From positions 113,096 to 177,095 of the forward strand of contig JANRLL010000001.1 of NCBI GenBank assembly GCA_033762715.1: a DNA stretch of 64,000 nt. Direction: 5' to 3'. The position numbers and the translations under genes were made by a program. Origin of the DNA: JANRLL01 sp033762715 (GTDB lineage: Bacteria > Pseudomonadota > Alphaproteobacteria > Rickettsiales > SXRF01). A model generated the notes under the pieces. The model was not told the DNA's origin. It worked only from the letters and a program-made list of their open reading frames with translations, and made no database searches. Below, piece by piece: positions 23,182 through 32,716 of the stretch. How positions within the stretch are numbered: position 1 is the stretch's first letter; every line of letters begins with the position of its first letter.

Positions 23182-24965
23182 GCCGCACTACCCGTAAAGT
23201 TATCGTCAAGGAAAGTACCAGTCGTAAAATCATCGAACAAAGCCGTGTCCGCCTGCTGTGCGTGAGTTTGTTTTTTACGCTCTGCTACGGCAGCATCGGC
23301 TACCGCATGGTGGAAGTGGCGGTGCTTCAACACCCGCACAAGGAAACCATTTTAGTCAGCGATTCCGATAGCGATGATAAGGGCCAATCAATCGAAGTAG
23401 GCGCTTCGGAGCGCGTGTTGCAGCGAGGCAATATCGTCGATCGCAATGGCATGTTGCTGGCGACCAGCTTGATTACCGCATCTGCTTTTGCCAACCCCAA
23501 AGAAATTAGCGACCTGGATGATGCCACCAAAAAATTGGCGCAGGTGTTGGGGCTCGATGCCGCGCAATTAGCCAAGCGCATGGGGGGCGGCAAATCCTTC
23601 GTGTGGATCAAACGTAACTTAACGCCGCGTGAGCAGCAGGCGGCCAATAGCTTGGGCATTCCTGGCGTCTATTTTCTGCCGGAAGAAAAGCGGGTCTACC
23701 CGTACGGCAATATGCTGTCGCATGTGCTGGGCTATGTTGGGTTAGACAATAAAGGCTTAGCTGGAATTGAGAAATATTTTGATCGTGATTTGCGCGATAC
23801 GGTGAATAATCGTGATAACCTGACGCTGTCGGTTGATGTGCGGTTGCAGGCGATTATGTATGAAGAGGTCAAGCGCGCTATGGAGGAATTCAAGGCGATT
23901 GGCGCGATGGGCGTGATTATGGATTTGCGCAATGATGAGGTGCTCTCCATGGTGTCGTTGCCTGATTTCAACCCCAATAAAATGGGCAAAGCGGAAGATC
24001 AGGCGCGCTTTAATCGCGTGACGCTTGGTGTCTATGAAATGGGTTCAACCTTCAAAAGCTTTACCATGGCGCTTGGTTTGGATTCGGGCAAAGTCAACAT
24101 GAGCAGCGGTTATGACGCCACTAACCCGCTTAAAATTTCCACCTTCACCATTCAAGACACCCACCCGCAAAAGCGCTGGTTGTCCGTGCCGGAAATCTAT
24201 ACCTACTCGTCTAATATCGGCACGGCCAAGATGGCGCTGGATATTGGCGGTGCTAAGCAAAAAGCCTTTCTGGAAAAGCTCGGCATGATGAAGCCGATTG
24301 ATATTGAGCTGCCCGAAAGAGGCGTGCCGCAATTTCCATCGGAATGGAAAGAAATCAATACGGTGACTATTTCCTACGGTCATGGCATTTCGGTGACGCC
24401 GCTGCATCTGGTGCGTGGCATTGCCGCGCTGGTCAATGGGGGGGTATTGCCGCATATGACTTTGATCAAAGATGGCAATAAAGACAAGGACGATAAAGAG
24501 CGTATCGTCAGCGAAAAAACCTCGCAGAATATTCGCCGCCTCATGCGGTTGGTGGTGGATCATGGCACTGGCAGTAAGGCGGATGTCGCCGGTTATCGCC
24601 TGGGCGGGAAAACCGGCACGGCCGAAAAAATTCAAGGCGGCGGCAAATATGATAAAGATGCAAAAGTGACGTCATTCATCGCCACTTTTCCCGTCGATCA
24701 CCCGCGCTATGTGGTATTGGTGATGGTCGATGAACCCAAGGGTAACAAAGCCACTTACGGCTATGCGACTGGTGGCTGGGTGGCAGCGCCGGTGGTGGGC
24801 AATATCGTAAGCCGCATGGGTCCGCTGGTGGGCTTGCGTCCGGCCTTTGATGTGCCGGAAGATGATGCGGAAAAATTCTGGGTCGATGTGGGCGGCAAAC
24901 CCAAAACCCAAACGGCTTCGGCAAAACCCCTTCCTAAGTACTATATTCATGCGGCATCTTATTGA
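23178..24965 (+). CDS. ftsI: Peptidoglycan D,D-transpeptidase FtsI (PBP3)
   Basis: A 595-residue class B penicillin-binding protein from a GTG start. An N-terminal TM is at about 25-41. The PBP dimer domain is in the first half (LQRGNIVDRNGMLLATSL). Active-site motifs are STFK (S290), SSN (344-346) and GKTGTAEK. It crosslinks septal peptidoglycan with FtsW as glycosyltransferase partner. The C-terminus overlaps the murE start by 17 nt. Residues 60-75 form an Asp/Ser-rich stretch that looks like an insertion. Confidence 0.97.
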   Translation: MSRTTRKVIVKESTSRKIIEQSRVRLLCVSLFFTLCYGSIGYRMVEVAVLQHPHKETILVSDSDSDDKGQSIEVGASERVLQRGNIVDRNGMLLATSLITASAFANPKEISDLDDATKKLAQVLGLDAAQLAKRMGGGKSFVWIKRNLTPREQQAANSLGIPGVYFLPEEKRVYPYGNMLSHVLGYVGLDNKGLAGIEKYFDRDLRDTVNNRDNLTLSVDVRLQAIMYEEVKRAMEEFKAIGAMGVIMDLRNDEVLSMVSLPDFNPNKMGKAEDQARFNRVTLGVYEMGSTFKSFTMALGLDSGKVNMSSGYDATNPLKISTFTIQDTHPQKRWLSVPEIYTYSSNIGTAKMALDIGGAKQKAFLEKLGMMKPIDIELPERGVPQFPSEWKEINTVTISYGHGISVTPLHLVRGIAALVNGGVLPHMTLIKDGNKDKDDKERIVSEKTSQNIRRLMRLVVDHGTGSKADVAGYRLGGKTGTAEKIQGGGKYDKDAKVTSFIATFPVDHPRYVVLVMVDEPKGNKATYGYATGGWVAAPVVGNIVSRMGPLVGLRPAFDVPEDDAEKFWVDVGGKPKTQTASAKPLPKYYIHAASY

Positions 24966-26427
24966 TTTAATACGGGCAGTGCCGGAAGCGCTTTCTTATC
25001 CAGAGGAAGCAGCCAATCTGCCAGTCACGAGCATTACTGCTGATTCCAGGCGCGTGACCAAAGGCAGCTTATTTGCGGCACTTAAAGGAACCAAAACCGA
25101 TGGCACCGCTTTTATCGAGGATGTTAAAGTAGCTGGTGCGGCAGCCGTATTATGCGATCAATCAGCAACCATTGATGCAAAAGGCATTGCCTTAATCCGC
25201 AGCCATAATCCACGCAAAGCGCTTGCGCATATGGCGGCGGCATTTTATGCGCGCCAGCCCGAGCATATCGTGGCCATTACCGGCACGGACGGTAAAACCT
25301 CCACCGCCGATTTTTTCCGTCAATTTTGTTATCATAACGATCGCAACGCCGCCTCGGTTGGCACGCTGGGCGTATTGGTGGGTGACGGCGAAGAGCTGCA
25401 TGCCGGCTCGCACACCACGCCCGATGCGGTGGATTTGCATAAGATGCTAGCGGAAATGACGGCGCATGAGATTACCCATGTATCGATCGAAGCATCCAGT
25501 CATGGGCTGGATCAGTCGCGCCTCGATGGGGTGCGTTTTCAAGCGGGTGCCTTTACCAATATCGCGCGTGATCATCTTGATTATCACCACACGGAAGAAA
25601 ATTATTTCAACGCTAAAGCGCGGCTGTTTGCAGAAGTGTTGCCGAAAGGCGCAACGGCGGTCATCAATCAGGATGATGTGCGGTTTGATGCTTTGGCGGC
25701 CATTTGTAAGCAACGCGATTTGCGCGTGCTGGGTTACGGCAAGCAGGGTAAGGATTTGCAGGTGCTTTCCATTACGCCGCAGCCCGATGGCCAGCTTACG
25801 AACCTGCGCTTGATGGGCAAAGAATATCGCCTGCGCATACCGGTAGTGGGTGGCTTTCAGGTGATGAATATTTTAGCCGCTATCGGGCTTGCGATGGGCA
25901 CCGGTATGACCATTGAAGAATTGCTGGAATTCGTGCCGGAGCTCAAAGGTGTGCCTGGGCGTTTGCAGCTGGCGGTACGGCATGCGAATGGTGCGGCGGT
26001 CTATGTGGATTATGCACATACACCAATGGCGCTTGCCAATATTTTGCAAACGCTCAAACCGCATACGCAAGGCAAGTTACGCGTGGTGTTTGGCTGCGGC
26101 GGTGACCGCGATACCGGCAAACGCAGCGAAATGGGAAAGGCTGCGTGCGAGCTGGCCGATGATGTGATTGTCACCGATGATAATCCGCGCACCGAAAACC
26201 CAGCGCTGATTCGCCAGGCGATTTTATCGGGTTGCGCGAAAGCCAAAGAAGTAGCCGATCGGCGTGAAGCGATTTATGTAGCGCTGCGCCGGCTTGAGCC
26301 AGGCGATGTATTGGTGCTTGCAGGTAAGGGGCATGAAAAAACCCAGATCATCGGCAATAAGGTGTTGCCGTTTGACGACGTGGAGGTTGCGCGCCAATGC
26401 GCTAAGGAGCTGAAGCTATCCGCATGA
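24949..26427 (+). CDS. murE: UDP-MurNAc-L-Ala-D-Glu:meso-diaminopimelate ligase
   Basis: A 492-residue Mur ligase. The ATP loop is GTDGKTS at 112-118. The DNPR motif (VTDDNPRTENPALI), which selects meso-diaminopimelate, is present, so this organism makes DAP-type peptidoglycan. The start MRHLIDLIRAVPEAL at 24949 lies inside the ftsI end; the frame is open further upstream, but those residues are the shifted ftsI sequence. It is followed by murF with ATGA overlap. Confidence 0.96.
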   Translation: MRHLIDLIRAVPEALSYPEEAANLPVTSITADSRRVTKGSLFAALKGTKTDGTAFIEDVKVAGAAAVLCDQSATIDAKGIALIRSHNPRKALAHMAAAFYARQPEHIVAITGTDGKTSTADFFRQFCYHNDRNAASVGTLGVLVGDGEELHAGSHTTPDAVDLHKMLAEMTAHEITHVSIEASSHGLDQSRLDGVRFQAGAFTNIARDHLDYHHTEENYFNAKARLFAEVLPKGATAVINQDDVRFDALAAICKQRDLRVLGYGKQGKDLQVLSITPQPDGQLTNLRLMGKEYRLRIPVVGGFQVMNILAAIGLAMGTGMTIEELLEFVPELKGVPGRLQLAVRHANGAAVYVDYAHTPMALANILQTLKPHTQGKLRVVFGCGGDRDTGKRSEMGKAACELADDVIVTDDNPRTENPALIRQAILSGCAKAKEVADRREAIYVALRRLEPGDVLVLAGKGHEKTQIIGNKVLPFDDVEVARQCAKELKLSA

Positions 26428-27779
26428 GCCTATGGACCCATAACGACGCAAGTGAGGCAACCGGCGGGCATAGCTCGAAACCTTGGAATGCCATGCGGGT
26501 GGAAATTGATAGCCGCAAGATCAAACCAGGTGATTTATTTGTGGCGATCGTAGGCGAACATATGGACGGCCACCAATTCGCGGCGCAAGCGCTGGAAAAA
26601 GGGGCCGCGGCGGTCGTAATCAGCCATACACCGGAAAACCTACCCGCACAGGCGCCGTTCCTTCTGGTAGAGGACACGCTCAAAGCCCTGGAGGCCTTGG
26701 GCCGCTTTGCACGCAAACGCACCCGCGCCAAGGTGGTGGGTGTGACGGGCAGTGTCGGCAAAACCAGCACGCGCGAGATGATTCGCTTAGGCTTATCGGC
26801 GCATGGCAGCACCTATGCGACGAGCGGTAATTACAATAACCATATCGGCACCCCGCTGACGCTTGCTAATATGCCGATGGATGTGGATTTTGCCGTGTTT
26901 GAAATGGGCATGAATCATGGGGGTGAAATCGCGCAACTAACCCAACAAGTGCATCCTGATATTGCCGTCATCACCAATGTGGAATCGGTGCATCTGGAAT
27001 TTTTTACCTCTGAGCAACAGATCGCAGAAGCCAAAGCCGAAATTTTTGAAAGCATGACCGCAGGCAGTGTGGCTGTGCTCAACCGTGATAATCGTTGGTT
27101 CGATGCGTTAGCTGCGGCTGCGCACCGCCGTGAATTACAAGTGATAGGTGTGGGCGAACATCCCAATGCGCAGCTACGCCTGATTAGCTATCAGGCGGGG
27201 CAATCTACGATGAAGGTGGATGCTGCAACCATTGAATTATCATTAGCGGCCATGGGCAAGCATTGGGCGTATGGCGCGATGATGGCGTTGGCGGTGGCCA
27301 AAGTACTGAAGCTGGATGTAACTAAAACAACAAAAGCGCTTTCCCAATTTCGTGAGGTAGCAGGGCGCGGTGCTATGCAGCTGCTTAAAAGCGGCGCCTA
27401 TCTCATCGACGATAGCTATAACGCAAGCCCTGCATCCATGCGCGCTGCATTTGCCAAACTGGCCGAACTCGAGCGCAAAGGGCGCCTATGGGTGGCGTTG
27501 GGCGATATGCTGGAGTTGGGAAAAGAAGGCCCTCGCTTGCACGGCGAGCTTGCTGTGGATTTGACCGCAGCCCGGGTAGATGGTGTCTTTACCGCAGGCA
27601 CACTCATGCAACATCTGCACCGTGCTTTGCCGGAAGCGATTCGCAAAAACCAGGTGGCAAAAGCGATCGAATTGTTGCCTATTTTAACAGACCATCTACA
27701 ACAAGGTGACATCCTGTTGGTGAAGGGCTCGCATGGGAGCCATATGTACCAGCTGGCACAGGCATTAAAGGAAGCATAA
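26424..27779 (+). CDS. murF: UDP-MurNAc-tripeptide:D-Ala-D-Ala ligase
   Basis: A 451-residue Mur ligase. The N-terminal MurF motif is DSRKIKPGDLFVAIVGEHMDGHQF. The P-loop is GVTGSVGKTSTREMI. NYNNHIGTPLTLANMP and DDSYNASPASMRAAF follow. It adds D-Ala-D-Ala to make the UDP-MurNAc-pentapeptide. It is joined to murE by an ATGA overlap, and mraY starts just after its stop. Confidence 0.97.
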   Translation: MSLWTHNDASEATGGHSSKPWNAMRVEIDSRKIKPGDLFVAIVGEHMDGHQFAAQALEKGAAAVVISHTPENLPAQAPFLLVEDTLKALEALGRFARKRTRAKVVGVTGSVGKTSTREMIRLGLSAHGSTYATSGNYNNHIGTPLTLANMPMDVDFAVFEMGMNHGGEIAQLTQQVHPDIAVITNVESVHLEFFTSEQQIAEAKAEIFESMTAGSVAVLNRDNRWFDALAAAAHRRELQVIGVGEHPNAQLRLISYQAGQSTMKVDAATIELSLAAMGKHWAYGAMMALAVAKVLKLDVTKTTKALSQFREVAGRGAMQLLKSGAYLIDDSYNASPASMRAAFAKLAELERKGRLWVALGDMLELGKEGPRLHGELAVDLTAARVDGVFTAGTLMQHLHRALPEAIRKNQVAKAIELLPILTDHLQQGDILLVKGSHGSHMYQLAQALKEA

Positions 27780-27780
27780 C

Positions 27781-28860
27781 GTGTTATATAATTTATTGGC
27801 GCAGCATGATTCGATCTTCAATATTTTTCGCTACATCACCTTTCGTAGCGGCGCGGCCGTGTTTACGGCGCTTATTTTAAGCTTCTATTTTGGTCCTAAA
27901 ATCATTCGCTGGCTGAAATCCAAACAAGCCGAAGGTCAACCCATCCGCAGTGACGGGCCTGAGTCGCATCTGACCACCAAAAAAGGCACGCCGACCATGG
28001 GCGGCGTAATGATTTTATTGTCTGTCTGTTTGTCGACGGTTTTGTGGGCCGATTTATCCAATCCCTATATCTGGATTATTTTGATGGCGACCCTGGGTTT
28101 TGGCGCGGTGGGATTTGTTGATGATTATTTAAAACTCACCAAGCGCAACAGCAAAGGGCTTTCCTCACGCAAAAAAATGCTGGCGCTTTCGCTGGTGTCG
28201 GTAGCAACCGCACTGCTGATTATGAAGGCAGGTCCGGTTGGCATGCAGCATCATGTGGCAGTGCCGTTCTTTAAAGATATCATGATCGATGCCGGACTTT
28301 TTTATATTCCCTTCGTGCTGATCGTCATGGTGGGATCGTCGAATGCAGTCAACCTGACCGACGGTCTAGACGGGCTTGCCATTGTGCCGATTATGATTGT
28401 GGCGGGATGTTTTTCGCTGATTACGTATTTGGTGGGCAATACCGTCTTTGCTAATTATCTGCAGCTGCATTACATCCCAGGCGCGGGTGAGCTTGCCGTG
28501 TTCTGCTCGGCTTTGGTCGGCAGCAGTCTTGGTTTCTTATGGTTTAATGCGCCGCCAGCGAAAGTCTTCATGGGCGATACCGGAAGTTTGGCTTTTGGTG
28601 GGGCGTTAGGTGCAATCAGCGTGGCGACCAAACATGAATTTGTGTTGGCGATCATAGGCGGATTGTTTGTAATGGAAGCGGTATCGGTGATTATGCAAGT
28701 GGCATCGTTCAAGCTCACCGGTAAACGTATTTTCCGTATGGCACCGATTCATCATCATTATGAAAAATTAGGCTGGAGCGAACCGACCATCGTGATTCGC
28801 TTCTGGATTATTGCCTGTATATTTGCATTGATCGGCCTTTCGACGTTAAAGCTAAGATGA
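27781..28860 (+). CDS. mraY: Phospho-N-acetylmuramoyl-pentapeptide transferase
   Basis: A 359-residue membrane enzyme with about ten TMs, from a GTG start. Signature stretches are KKGTPTMGGVMILL, GFGAVGFVDDYLKL (catalytic Asp pair), SNAVNLTDGLDGLAI and the C-terminal RMAPIHHHYEKLGWSE. It makes lipid I from UDP-MurNAc-pentapeptide and undecaprenyl phosphate. It overlaps murD by 4 nt. Confidence 0.98.
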   Translation: MLYNLLAQHDSIFNIFRYITFRSGAAVFTALILSFYFGPKIIRWLKSKQAEGQPIRSDGPESHLTTKKGTPTMGGVMILLSVCLSTVLWADLSNPYIWIILMATLGFGAVGFVDDYLKLTKRNSKGLSSRKKMLALSLVSVATALLIMKAGPVGMQHHVAVPFFKDIMIDAGLFYIPFVLIVMVGSSNAVNLTDGLDGLAIVPIMIVAGCFSLITYLVGNTVFANYLQLHYIPGAGELAVFCSALVGSSLGFLWFNAPPAKVFMGDTGSLAFGGALGAISVATKHEFVLAIIGGLFVMEAVSVIMQVASFKLTGKRIFRMAPIHHHYEKLGWSEPTIVIRFWIIACIFALIGLSTLKLR

Positions 28861-30236
28861 TTACCGTCAGCGCGTATAATCAAAAAGCCGTAGGGGTATT
28901 TGGCCTGGGTAAAGCAGGCGAGGCGACCATTGCTGCATTGGTGGCAGGTGGTGCAAAAATTTATGCCTGGGATGATAATGATGCCTCACGCGCTGCTGCT
29001 GAAAAAAGCTATGGCTCGCGTATTCAGCTGCTGCCGTATGAGAGTTGGCCTTGGGCCGAGTTGCAAGCCTTGGTGCTAAGCCCTGGCGTGCCACTGACGC
29101 ATCCGGCGCCGCACGGGGTGGTGGCCTTGGCGCATCGTCATCAGCGCCCGGTGATTGGTGATATTGAATTACTGTATCAGGCACAACCGGAGGCGCGTTA
29201 TATCGTCATTACCGGCACTAACGGCAAATCAACGACGACGACTTTGATTGGTCATATTTTAAAAACCGCCGGTATGAGTGTGCAAGTTGGTGGTAATTTA
29301 GGCACGGCAGCACTAGCACTGGAGCCGCTCGGCAAAGACGGCGTCTATGTGATCGAAGCCTCGTCCTATCAGCTGGATCTACTTGCCAGCACGCATTTTG
29401 ATGTGGCTGTGTTTTTAAATATTACGCCCGATCACTTGGATCGTCATGGTTCGATGGAAGGCTATATCGCGGCTAAAATGCATATCTTTGATCGCCAGAC
29501 CAAAGACGATGTGGCGGTGATTGCGGTAGATGATGACTATACGCGGCGCATCGCAGCAGAACTATCGCAGGCGCATCTGGTGCCCGTCTCGGCGCATCAG
29601 CCTGTGAAGCAAGGCGTGTATGTGGAAGAGGGCGTGTTGATCGATGGCAAAAAACGTTATGATATCAGCCAGATTGCAACCCTCACCGGACGCCATAATT
29701 GGCAAAATGCAGCCGTAGCGTATAGTGCTGCGCGCGCAGTAGGCATCGAGCCAGAAGTGATTTACCGTGCGATGCAAAGTTTCGGCGGGCTCAGGCACCG
29801 GTTGCAAGGAGTGGCGACCATTCGCGGCGTGCGCTTTATCAATGATAGCAAAGCCACCAACGCCGATGCGACGCGCAATGCGCTTGATCCCTTTGAATCG
29901 ATTTATTGGATTTTAGGCGGCAAATCGAAAGCTGGCGGCATCGAGTCGCTTACCTCCTATTTACCCAAGATTGCGCATGCGTTTTTGATTGGTGCGGCCA
30001 GTGATGAATTCGCACAAACACTGGAAGGAAAAGTACCCTATACGCGTTGCGGCACGTTGGCGGTTGCGGTGGATAAGGCCGCTGCTATGGCCTGGAAAGA
30101 TGGCAAGAAAGATGCGGTCGTGCTGCTGTCGCCGGCCTGTGCGTCGTTTGATCAATGGAAAAGTTTTGAACAGCGCGGCGATGCGTTTTGCGACATGGTT
30201 GCTGCTTTAGAAGGTAAAGCCAAACATGCGTCTTGA
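28857..30236 (+). CDS. murD: UDP-MurNAc-L-Ala:D-glutamate ligase
   Basis: A 459-residue Mur ligase. The N-terminal nucleotide domain is VFGLGKAGEATIAAL. The P-loop is ITGTNGKSTTTTLIG, followed by LNITPDHLDRHGSMEGYIAAK and FINDSKATNADATRNAL. It adds D-Glu to UDP-MurNAc-L-Ala in the cytoplasm. It overlaps mraY by 4 nt and ftsW by 11 nt. Confidence 0.97.
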   Translation: MITVSAYNQKAVGVFGLGKAGEATIAALVAGGAKIYAWDDNDASRAAAEKSYGSRIQLLPYESWPWAELQALVLSPGVPLTHPAPHGVVALAHRHQRPVIGDIELLYQAQPEARYIVITGTNGKSTTTTLIGHILKTAGMSVQVGGNLGTAALALEPLGKDGVYVIEASSYQLDLLASTHFDVAVFLNITPDHLDRHGSMEGYIAAKMHIFDRQTKDDVAVIAVDDDYTRRIAAELSQAHLVPVSAHQPVKQGVYVEEGVLIDGKKRYDISQIATLTGRHNWQNAAVAYSAARAVGIEPEVIYRAMQSFGGLRHRLQGVATIRGVRFINDSKATNADATRNALDPFESIYWILGGKSKAGGIESLTSYLPKIAHAFLIGAASDEFAQTLEGKVPYTRCGTLAVAVDKAAAMAWKDGKKDAVVLLSPACASFDQWKSFEQRGDAFCDMVAALEGKAKHAS

Positions 30237-31341
30237 TCGCACAAATACATCGGTGATTGGCCGGTGGTGGTGGACGATCGATCGCTTGAATCTATTTGCC
30301 CTGCTGATTCTGATTGCGGTGGGTTCGATCCTGGTTACCGCTGGCTCTCCGCCGGTTGCCAAGCGACTTAATCTACCGGATTTTTATTTTGTCTATCGTC
30401 ATTATGTGTTTCTTGCCATGGGTATTGTGGTGATGATGGCGGTGTCGATGCTTTCCAACGTTGCTATGCGGCGCTTAGCGGTTATCGGCTTTTGCGCCAG
30501 CATACTTCTGATGGCGCTGGTGCCTATCATCGGCATGGAAACCAAAGGCGCGCGCCGTTGGATAGATATTGCCGGATTTTCCATTCAGCCATCCGAATTT
30601 ATGAAGCCGTGCTTTGCCATTGTGATGGCGTGGATTTGCGCAGAAAACCAACGGCGGGTGGATTTCCCCGGCTACCGCCTGGCCATTGGGCTTTATGTGG
30701 TGACCGTGCTGCTGCTGCTGGTGCAGCCGGATTTCGGCATGACGCTTACGGTGTCGACCATGTGGGGCATTCAGCTGTTTTTAGCGGGCCTGCCGATGTT
30801 TTGGGTAATGATGATTGGTTGCCTGGGCATTGCCGGGTTGTTTGGCGCCTATCATTTTTTCCCGCACGTGGCCAAGCGCATCGATGGATTCCTAGATCCG
30901 TCTGCCGGTGATAATTACCAAATCGCCCGATCGCTTGAAGCCTTTCGCCAAGGCGGCATCATTGGTCGTGGGCCAGGCGAGGGCGAGGTGAAGCATTCGC
31001 TGCCCGATTCGCATACGGATTTTATTTTCGCAGTGGCCGGTGAAGAATTCGGCGTGATTTTCTGCATGATTATCGTGGGGTTATTTGCCTTCATCGTGCT
31101 GCGCGGCATCCACCGCATCTGGAAAGAAAACGATCTCTATGTGGTGCTGGCGGTTGCAGGTGTGCTGGTGCAGTTTGGCATTCAATCCATCATCAATATG
31201 GGGGTGGCGGTGAAGCTGTTGCCAGCCAAAGGCATGACGCTGCCCTTCCTGAGCTATGGTGGTTCATCGGTGATTGCGATTGCCTTGGGCATGGGGTTCA
31301 TGCTGTGTTTAACTAGGAGGCGTTATGGAGCTGTTCGGTAG
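30226..31341 (+). CDS. ftsW: Peptidoglycan glycosyltransferase FtsW
   Basis: A 371-residue SEDS-family membrane protein with ten hydrophobic segments. Landmarks are GAKGARR-type KGARRWIDIAGFSIQPSEFMKP, LLLVQPDFGMTLTV and the conserved GGSS region near the end (LPFLSYGGSSVIAIALGMG). It polymerises septal glycan with FtsI. It overlaps murD by 11 nt and the small membrane gene downstream by 17 nt. Confidence 0.97.
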   Translation: MRLDRTNTSVIGRWWWTIDRLNLFALLILIAVGSILVTAGSPPVAKRLNLPDFYFVYRHYVFLAMGIVVMMAVSMLSNVAMRRLAVIGFCASILLMALVPIIGMETKGARRWIDIAGFSIQPSEFMKPCFAIVMAWICAENQRRVDFPGYRLAIGLYVVTVLLLLVQPDFGMTLTVSTMWGIQLFLAGLPMFWVMMIGCLGIAGLFGAYHFFPHVAKRIDGFLDPSAGDNYQIARSLEAFRQGGIIGRGPGEGEVKHSLPDSHTDFIFAVAGEEFGVIFCMIIVGLFAFIVLRGIHRIWKENDLYVVLAVAGVLVQFGIQSIINMGVAVKLLPAKGMTLPFLSYGGSSVIAIALGMGFMLCLTRRRYGAVR

Positions 31342-31570
31342 TCTGATAGGCATTGCCGGCACGCTCTGTTTCTTAAGCGCTTATTTCCTGCTGCAATATG
31401 GCAAGTTGTTGCATACTGGTCTTGCCTATCTTGGCCTTAATTTGGCCGGCGCCATTCTCCTGATGATCTCCTTGTCCATCGATTGGAATTTGCCTGCATT
31501 TCTGCTTGAAGCAGCGTGGGCATTGATTAGTATATACGGCATCTATAAGTACCATTCTACCAAGAGCTAG
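31325..31570 (+). CDS. Small CBU_0592-like membrane protein
   Basis: An 81-residue protein of three hydrophobic segments (FGSLIGIAGTLCFLSAYFLLQ, LAYLGLNLAGAILLMISLSI, LLEAAWALISIYGIYKYH). It resembles the CBU_0592 family of small alphaproteobacterial membrane proteins of unknown function. The start is inside ftsW but has a strong site (AGGAGG 5 nt before ATG). Its tight place between ftsW and murG implies coexpression with the cell-wall genes. Confidence 0.78.
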   Translation: MELFGSLIGIAGTLCFLSAYFLLQYGKLLHTGLAYLGLNLAGAILLMISLSIDWNLPAFLLEAAWALISIYGIYKYHSTKS

Positions 31571-31573
31571 TGA

Positions 31574-32716
31574 ATGGTTCATACTGGCAAGGTGATGACG
31601 CAACAAAACCAACTACAACCTATCGTTCTAGCTGCCGGCGGCACTGGCGGGCATATTTTCCCCGCAGAAGCGCTGGCGGAGAGCCTGCTGCGCCTGAATG
31701 AGCGCGTGGTGCTGGTGACCGATAAACGCTTTGCCCATTTTGAAAGCGGCGCGCTATCTACCATCGAAAAACGCACCATCCGCGCTGGCACCACCTTGCG
31801 CGGCGGGCTGATTAAAAAAATCAGTGGTGCCTTGTTTATCCTGGTGGGGATTGCGCAAGCCTGGAATGTGCTGCGTCGACTCAAGCCCAAAGCGGTGGTA
31901 GGCTTTGGCGGTTATCCGTCGTTTCCTACCGTGTATGCGGCCACGATCTTGGGTATTCCTACCATTATCCATGAGCAGAATTCAGTGTTGGGGCGTGCCA
32001 ATCGCATGCTGGCTGCGCGCGTGAATATCATCGCTACCTCATTCGAGCAGACACAGATGATCTCCAGCTCAAATCTGCAAAAAGTAGCGCTCACGGGAAA
32101 TCCTGTGCGTGCCAGCATCAAGGCGCTGCGCGACGTGCCGTATCCTACCGTGATGCCCGATGGCAAGCTGCATATTTTAGTCACCGGCGGCAGCCAAGGT
32201 GCTTCCATCTTCAGCCAGATCGTGCCGGCTGCGATCAATATGTTGCCACCCACTTTGCGTGCGCGGGTACGGGTGGATCAGCAGTGTCGTGCCTCGGAAT
32301 TGGCAGAGACGCGTGCGGCCTATGCCAAAATGTCAGTTAATGCCGATCTGGCCAGTTTCTTTGTCGATGTGCCGGCGCGGCTGGCTGCGAGTCATCTGGT
32401 GATTGCCCGCTCGGGCGCATCTACCGTGTCGGAATTGACGGTGGCGGGACGTCCGGCAATTTTGGTGCCGCTGCCAACGGCTATGGATAATCACCAATAT
32501 TTCAACGCCAACGCGATGGAAGATGTGGGGGGTGGCTGGGTGATGACGCAAGACGGATTTACGGCAGCTTCGCTTTCGGCGCGGTTGGAAGCGTTCTTGG
32601 CGGCGCCTGATATTTTAGGCAAGGCAGCCGAGAATGCGCGCAAAATTGGTGTAGCTGATGCGGCTTATAAGCTGGCGCAGCTGGTGTTGGCGCAGACAAA
32701 CGGAGGTGGGTCATGA
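31574..32716 (+). CDS. murG: UDP-GlcNAc:lipid I N-acetylglucosaminyltransferase
   Basis: A 380-residue GT28 enzyme that makes lipid II. Motifs are VLAAGGTGGHIFPAEALAESL (first G loop), VVGFGGYPSFPTVYAA, IHEQNSVLGRANRML, VTGGSQGASIF (third G loop) and ARSGASTVSELTVAGRPAILVPLP. The start at 31574 follows the small membrane gene by 3 nt; an in-frame ATG eight codons later (MTQQNQ) is possible. It overlaps murC by 4 nt. Confidence 0.97.
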   Translation: MVHTGKVMTQQNQLQPIVLAAGGTGGHIFPAEALAESLLRLNERVVLVTDKRFAHFESGALSTIEKRTIRAGTTLRGGLIKKISGALFILVGIAQAWNVLRRLKPKAVVGFGGYPSFPTVYAATILGIPTIIHEQNSVLGRANRMLAARVNIIATSFEQTQMISSSNLQKVALTGNPVRASIKALRDVPYPTVMPDGKLHILVTGGSQGASIFSQIVPAAINMLPPTLRARVRVDQQCRASELAETRAAYAKMSVNADLASFFVDVPARLAASHLVIARSGASTVSELTVAGRPAILVPLPTAMDNHQYFNANAMEDVGGGWVMTQDGFTAASLSARLEAFLAAPDILGKAAENARKIGVADAAYKLAQLVLAQTNGGGS

